64,000 nt of DNA from Carnobacterium pleistocenium FTR1 (GTDB lineage Bacteria; Bacillota; Bacilli; Lactobacillales; Carnobacteriaceae). A model generated the notes under the pieces. It saw nothing but the letters and a program-made list of their open reading frames with translations. It was not told the DNA's origin and searched no databases. Below, piece by piece: positions 61,480 to 64,000 of this stretch (the stretch's first letter is position 1; each line of letters begins with the position of its first letter). The stretch is taken from the NCBI RefSeq assembly GCF_000744285.1, contig NZ_JQLQ01000002.1:1054001-1118000 (forward strand), written 5' to 3'. Position numbers and translations under genes: made by a program.

Positions 61480-62736
61480 ATGACAATATATAATCAATTA
61501 CTAGAACGAGAAAAAGAAGGCAATCGCATTAAAGTTGGGATTATCGGAGCGGGTCAAATGGGCTCAGGCATGATTTCTCAAATTGCTACGATTCCAGGTA
61601 TGGCTGTTAAAGGCATTAGTGATATTTATCTTGAGTCTGGCAAACGGGCAGCTGATGCTTACAACGCTTCTGCTAATGTAAAAGAGGAAATTTTAGTTTC
61701 AACTGATTTTAAAGAGGTTATTAACTCTTCTTACGTAGAAGTGATCGTAGATGCAACCGGGTCAACAGAGATTGGTGCTAAAATTGCTTTAGAGACGTTG
61801 ATCGCAAAAAAACATTTGGTCCTACTAAATGTAGAGGTTGATATTACGATTGGGCCTTTAATGCATTCACTATATCAATCTGCTGGGTTAGTCTACACTG
61901 GATCAGATGGAGATGAGCCAGCCGTTACAACAGCTCTGTATGAATCTGCTAAATCAATGGGGATGGAGGTTCTTGTTGCAGGTAAAGGAAAGAATAATAA
62001 ACTTCGTCCGCAAGCTAATCCTGATTCTGTTAAACAAGAAGCTACTGATCGTGGAATGTCTCCACATATGTTAACGTCATTTGCAGATGGTACTAAAACA
62101 ATGGCCGAAATGAATTTATTATCAAATGCGATTGGCTTTTTACCAGATACTGTCGGAATGCATGGTATTGCAGCTGATTTAAATGGGACCGTTGAAAAAT
62201 TAAGAACAAAAGAAGACGGTGGCATATTAAATCATTATGGAGTTGTAGAGTACGTAGATGGAATTGCACCTGGTGTTTTTGTAATCGTAAAAGGTCAAAA
62301 TGAAGGTGTGGTAGATGAACTAAATTATATGATGAAGAAAGTCGATGATCATCATATTTTATACAGACCTTATCATTTAGCAAGTCTGGAAACCCCTCTA
62401 ACAATTGCTAAAGCAGTGTTGAATCAAGATCATGCAATTGTTCCATTAGGAGCTCCAATTTCTGAGACTGTTGCTGTTGCAAAAAAAGATATTAAAGCAG
62501 GAGAAAAAGTTGATGGAATAGGTGGCTATTGTGTTCGTGGAGTACTAGAAACGCATGCAGACATGTCGGGAAATGGGCATATACCAGTTGGATTATTTAC
62601 GGGAAATATTATCGCAAGAAAAGATATCAAAAATGGAGCATTTGTCACGGAAGATGACGTTGAACTAGACAAAAATACAACAGTATGGAAATTAAGACAA
62701 TTACAAAATGAAACATTTGCTATAAAAGTATCATAA
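61480..62736 (+). CDS. NAD(P)-dependent oxidoreductase with C-terminal SAF domain (COG4091-like)
   Basis: 418 residues: a Rossmann fold with IKVGIIGAGQMGSGM near residues 15-29, a homoserine-dehydrogenase-like body (VDATGSTEIGAKIAL, GSDGDEPAVTTALY, GKGKNNKLRPQANPDS), and a C-terminal SAF domain (about 325-418). Members of this family have been labelled homoserine dehydrogenase or FlgA, neither of which fits here. The gene sits between the glucitol PTS subunits and probably oxidises the imported polyol derivative. ATG 61480 gives a normal N-terminus; the frame opens at 61429. Confidence 0.8.
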   Translation: MTIYNQLLEREKEGNRIKVGIIGAGQMGSGMISQIATIPGMAVKGISDIYLESGKRAADAYNASANVKEEILVSTDFKEVINSSYVEVIVDATGSTEIGAKIALETLIAKKHLVLLNVEVDITIGPLMHSLYQSAGLVYTGSDGDEPAVTTALYESAKSMGMEVLVAGKGKNNKLRPQANPDSVKQEATDRGMSPHMLTSFADGTKTMAEMNLLSNAIGFLPDTVGMHGIAADLNGTVEKLRTKEDGGILNHYGVVEYVDGIAPGVFVIVKGQNEGVVDELNYMMKKVDDHHILYRPYHLASLETPLTIAKAVLNQDHAIVPLGAPISETVAVAKKDIKAGEKVDGIGGYCVRGVLETHADMSGNGHIPVGLFTGNIIARKDIKNGAFVTEDDVELDKNTTVWKLRQLQNETFAIKVS

Positions 62737-62819
62737 GAAAACTCTATTATGGTAGTTGAAGAAGGAGATGAACAAACGCTATGTTTAAAAACTATTTTTC
62801 AAAAGCTAAGGAGGTAACC

Positions 62820-63179
62820 ATGGTTAAATCAAAGGTAATTGAAATTGGAGAATTGTCTACTTTCGAGGATGAGCCGGTAATTATTTTATTCAATAATACT
62901 GCTCCAATAGGGTTAAGAGAAGTTTGTATTATTCATGAATTTGAAGAAACTCCTCCAAAAGATTTCTTGAAAAAAGGCAGCAAGATGATCTTTGCTGGGG
63001 AAGAATACACTATTGAACAAATTGGACATGTTGCCAATGACACTTTTCACGAATTAGGCCATATATCATTGTATTTTGATTATGATGAAGAGTCTGAAGT
63101 TTTACCGGGTTCTGCCTTTCTATCGCCTAAAAACAAACCAATCCTAAAAGAAGGCGATAGTATAGAATTTATAGCCTAA
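62820..63179 (+). CDS. srlB: PTS glucitol/sorbitol-type EIIA
   Basis: 119 residues, similar in layout to GutB/SrlB: VIEIGELSTFEDEPVIILF, the phospho-His region CIIHEFEETPPKDFL, EEYTIEQIGHVANDTFHELG and a LPGSAFLSPK end. It phosphorylates the IIB at 59116. ATG 62820 follows AAGGAGG and matches the family start; an ATG at 62781 has GAAGGAG but would add 13 residues. Confidence 0.93.
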   Translation: MVKSKVIEIGELSTFEDEPVIILFNNTAPIGLREVCIIHEFEETPPKDFLKKGSKMIFAGEEYTIEQIGHVANDTFHELGHISLYFDYDEESEVLPGSAFLSPKNKPILKEGDSIEFIA

Positions 63180-63211
63180 TAAACTTTTTTTGACCAAGAG
63201 GGTGAGCTGAA

Positions 63212-64000
63212 ATGAACAATAATAAGGATCTAAGTCTTTTAGCGGAGATCGCACATATGTATTATGAAGAAGGAGCAAAGCAATCAGAGGTTGCAGAAGC
63301 GTTTAATATCAGTCGTTCTCTCGTTTCAAAATATTTATCAAGAGCTCGGGAATCGGGAATTGTAGAAATTATCATACATGATGATTTTCTTCATCCTCAT
63401 AGAAATCTTGAGAAAAAATTAAAGGTGAAATTCGATTTGACTAATGCTATCGTCGTTCCAGCGCAAGAGGATAAACAAGTCCAGAAAAAGCGAGTAGCTA
63501 ACGCAGCAGTTAAATTTTTGTTGAGAAAGATGGAAGATAAAGCTATTGTAGCAGTTGCTCCAGGTACGACTATTTATTCAATGATATCTTCTATTCCTTC
63601 AACTGCAAAAAATCATGATGCTTTATTTGTTTCTATTACAGGTGGACTTGGAAACAAGCAAATGGATATTCAATCAAACGTTCTATGTGACCTTTTTGCA
63701 CAAAAATTAGAAGCAAAAAAATTAGAATTGCACGCCCCCGTAACGCTAGACTCTGAAGAAGCTAAAAATATCATGATGAGTCAAACATCGATAAAAAAAG
63801 TATTGAATAAAGCCAAAACAGCTGACATTGCAATAGTTGGTATAGGAGGGAATCCGGTTTATAGTACAATGGCTAATTCCTATATGGGGCAAATGAATGC
63901 TGAGGATGAGTTGAACCATCCTGAAATTGTTGGAGATATTTGTTACAATTTTATCGATAAAAATGGAAAATTAGTTGATTGTGAATGGAATAAAAGAGTC
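63212..64000 (+). CDS. SorC-family regulator (truncated by window end)
   Basis: The frame from ATG 63212 (after AAGAGGGTG) stays open to the last base, giving 263 residues so far. The N-terminus has a helix-turn-helix (IAHMYYEEGAKQSEVAEAFN, then ISRSLVSKYLSRARESGIV), followed by the sugar-phosphate-binding domain (AIVAVAPGTTIYSMIS, ADIAIVGIGGNPVYSTM). It resembles the regulator at 43189 and is probably the glucitol cluster regulator, with CATATGTCA sites as candidate operators. The C-terminus lies beyond the window. Confidence 0.85.
   Translation, partial: MNNNKDLSLLAEIAHMYYEEGAKQSEVAEAFNISRSLVSKYLSRARESGIVEIIIHDDFLHPHRNLEKKLKVKFDLTNAIVVPAQEDKQVQKKRVANAAVKFLLRKMEDKAIVAVAPGTTIYSMISSIPSTAKNHDALFVSITGGLGNKQMDIQSNVLCDLFAQKLEAKKLELHAPVTLDSEEAKNIMMSQTSIKKVLNKAKTADIAIVGIGGNPVYSTMANSYMGQMNAEDELNHPEIVGDICYNFIDKNGKLVDCEWNKRV

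Noticed and set aside
1-64000. Prophage, transposase, rRNA or tRNA genes
   Set aside because: No integrase, phage structural, transposase or structural-RNA signature was seen on either strand.

Overview
The window is AT-rich DNA with tightly packed operons, strong AGGAGG-type ribosome sites, many sugar phosphotransferase (PTS) systems, a T-box riboswitch, cre-like sites and PRD/RpiR/SorC/Rgg/Mga-type regulators. This points to a Gram-positive of the Lactobacillales. The combination of a ComK-like protein, two MurNAc-recycling loci, a pentitol PTS operon and a glucitol PTS fits Carnobacterium or a close relative best, but no marker in the window proves the genus. There are no rRNA or tRNA genes, no complete insertion sequences, no prophage and no CRISPR array.

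Layout. 1-1800: orphan mannose-type EIIA and a NERD-domain protein. 1900-8920: an operon with a cellobiose-type PTS (IIB, IIC, later IIA), a small membrane protein, a GNAT acetyltransferase, MupG, AnmK and an RpiR regulator, which looks like import and recycling of cell-wall sugars. 9300-16100: a small unknown protein, a malic enzyme/Ldh_2 dehydrogenase pair, an Mg2+ P-type ATPase gene broken by one in-frame stop, and an Rgg-like regulator. 16300-20400: a small protein, an amidase, and a convergent pair made of a competence-type sigma factor and a ComK-like protein. 20600-27400: two paralogous VOC proteins, a DHFR-like reductase, and a T-box-controlled dehydrogenase/aminotransferase/MetQ operon. 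27600-33400: complete rbsRKDACB ribose operon. 33450-37000: Mga-like regulator, VanZ protein, histidine phosphatase. 37200-41740: MurNAc locus with a second MupG, MurQ, MurP and an RpiR (MurR-like) regulator. 41900-44130: small protein, HAD phosphatase, SorC regulator. 44600-48000: E1alpha/E1beta/E2 of an acetoin- or pyruvate-type dehydrogenase complex. 49000-58035: pentitol operon (PRD regulator, galactitol-type PTS, two polyol-phosphate dehydrogenases, RpiB, transaldolase, two epimerases). 58200-64000: SDR dehydrogenase and a divergent glucitol PTS cluster ending in a SorC regulator cut by the window edge.

The most interesting system is the pair of cell-wall-sugar loci. Both promoters, and the divergent phosphatase promoter, carry the same 17-bp palindrome TTGAAAT-N3-ATTTCAA over or near the -35 box, so they probably form one regulon. 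It has two PTS permeases, two MupG hydrolases, AnmK and one MurQ. Locus 1 adds an anhydro-MurNAc kinase and an acetyltransferase and may handle a different muropeptide sugar from MurP.

Two dispersed non-coding repeat families also stand out: a 52-bp tandem unit at six intergenic sites, and a palindromic element of about 178 bp with two full and three partial copies. One partial copy supplies the stop codon of a HAD gene.
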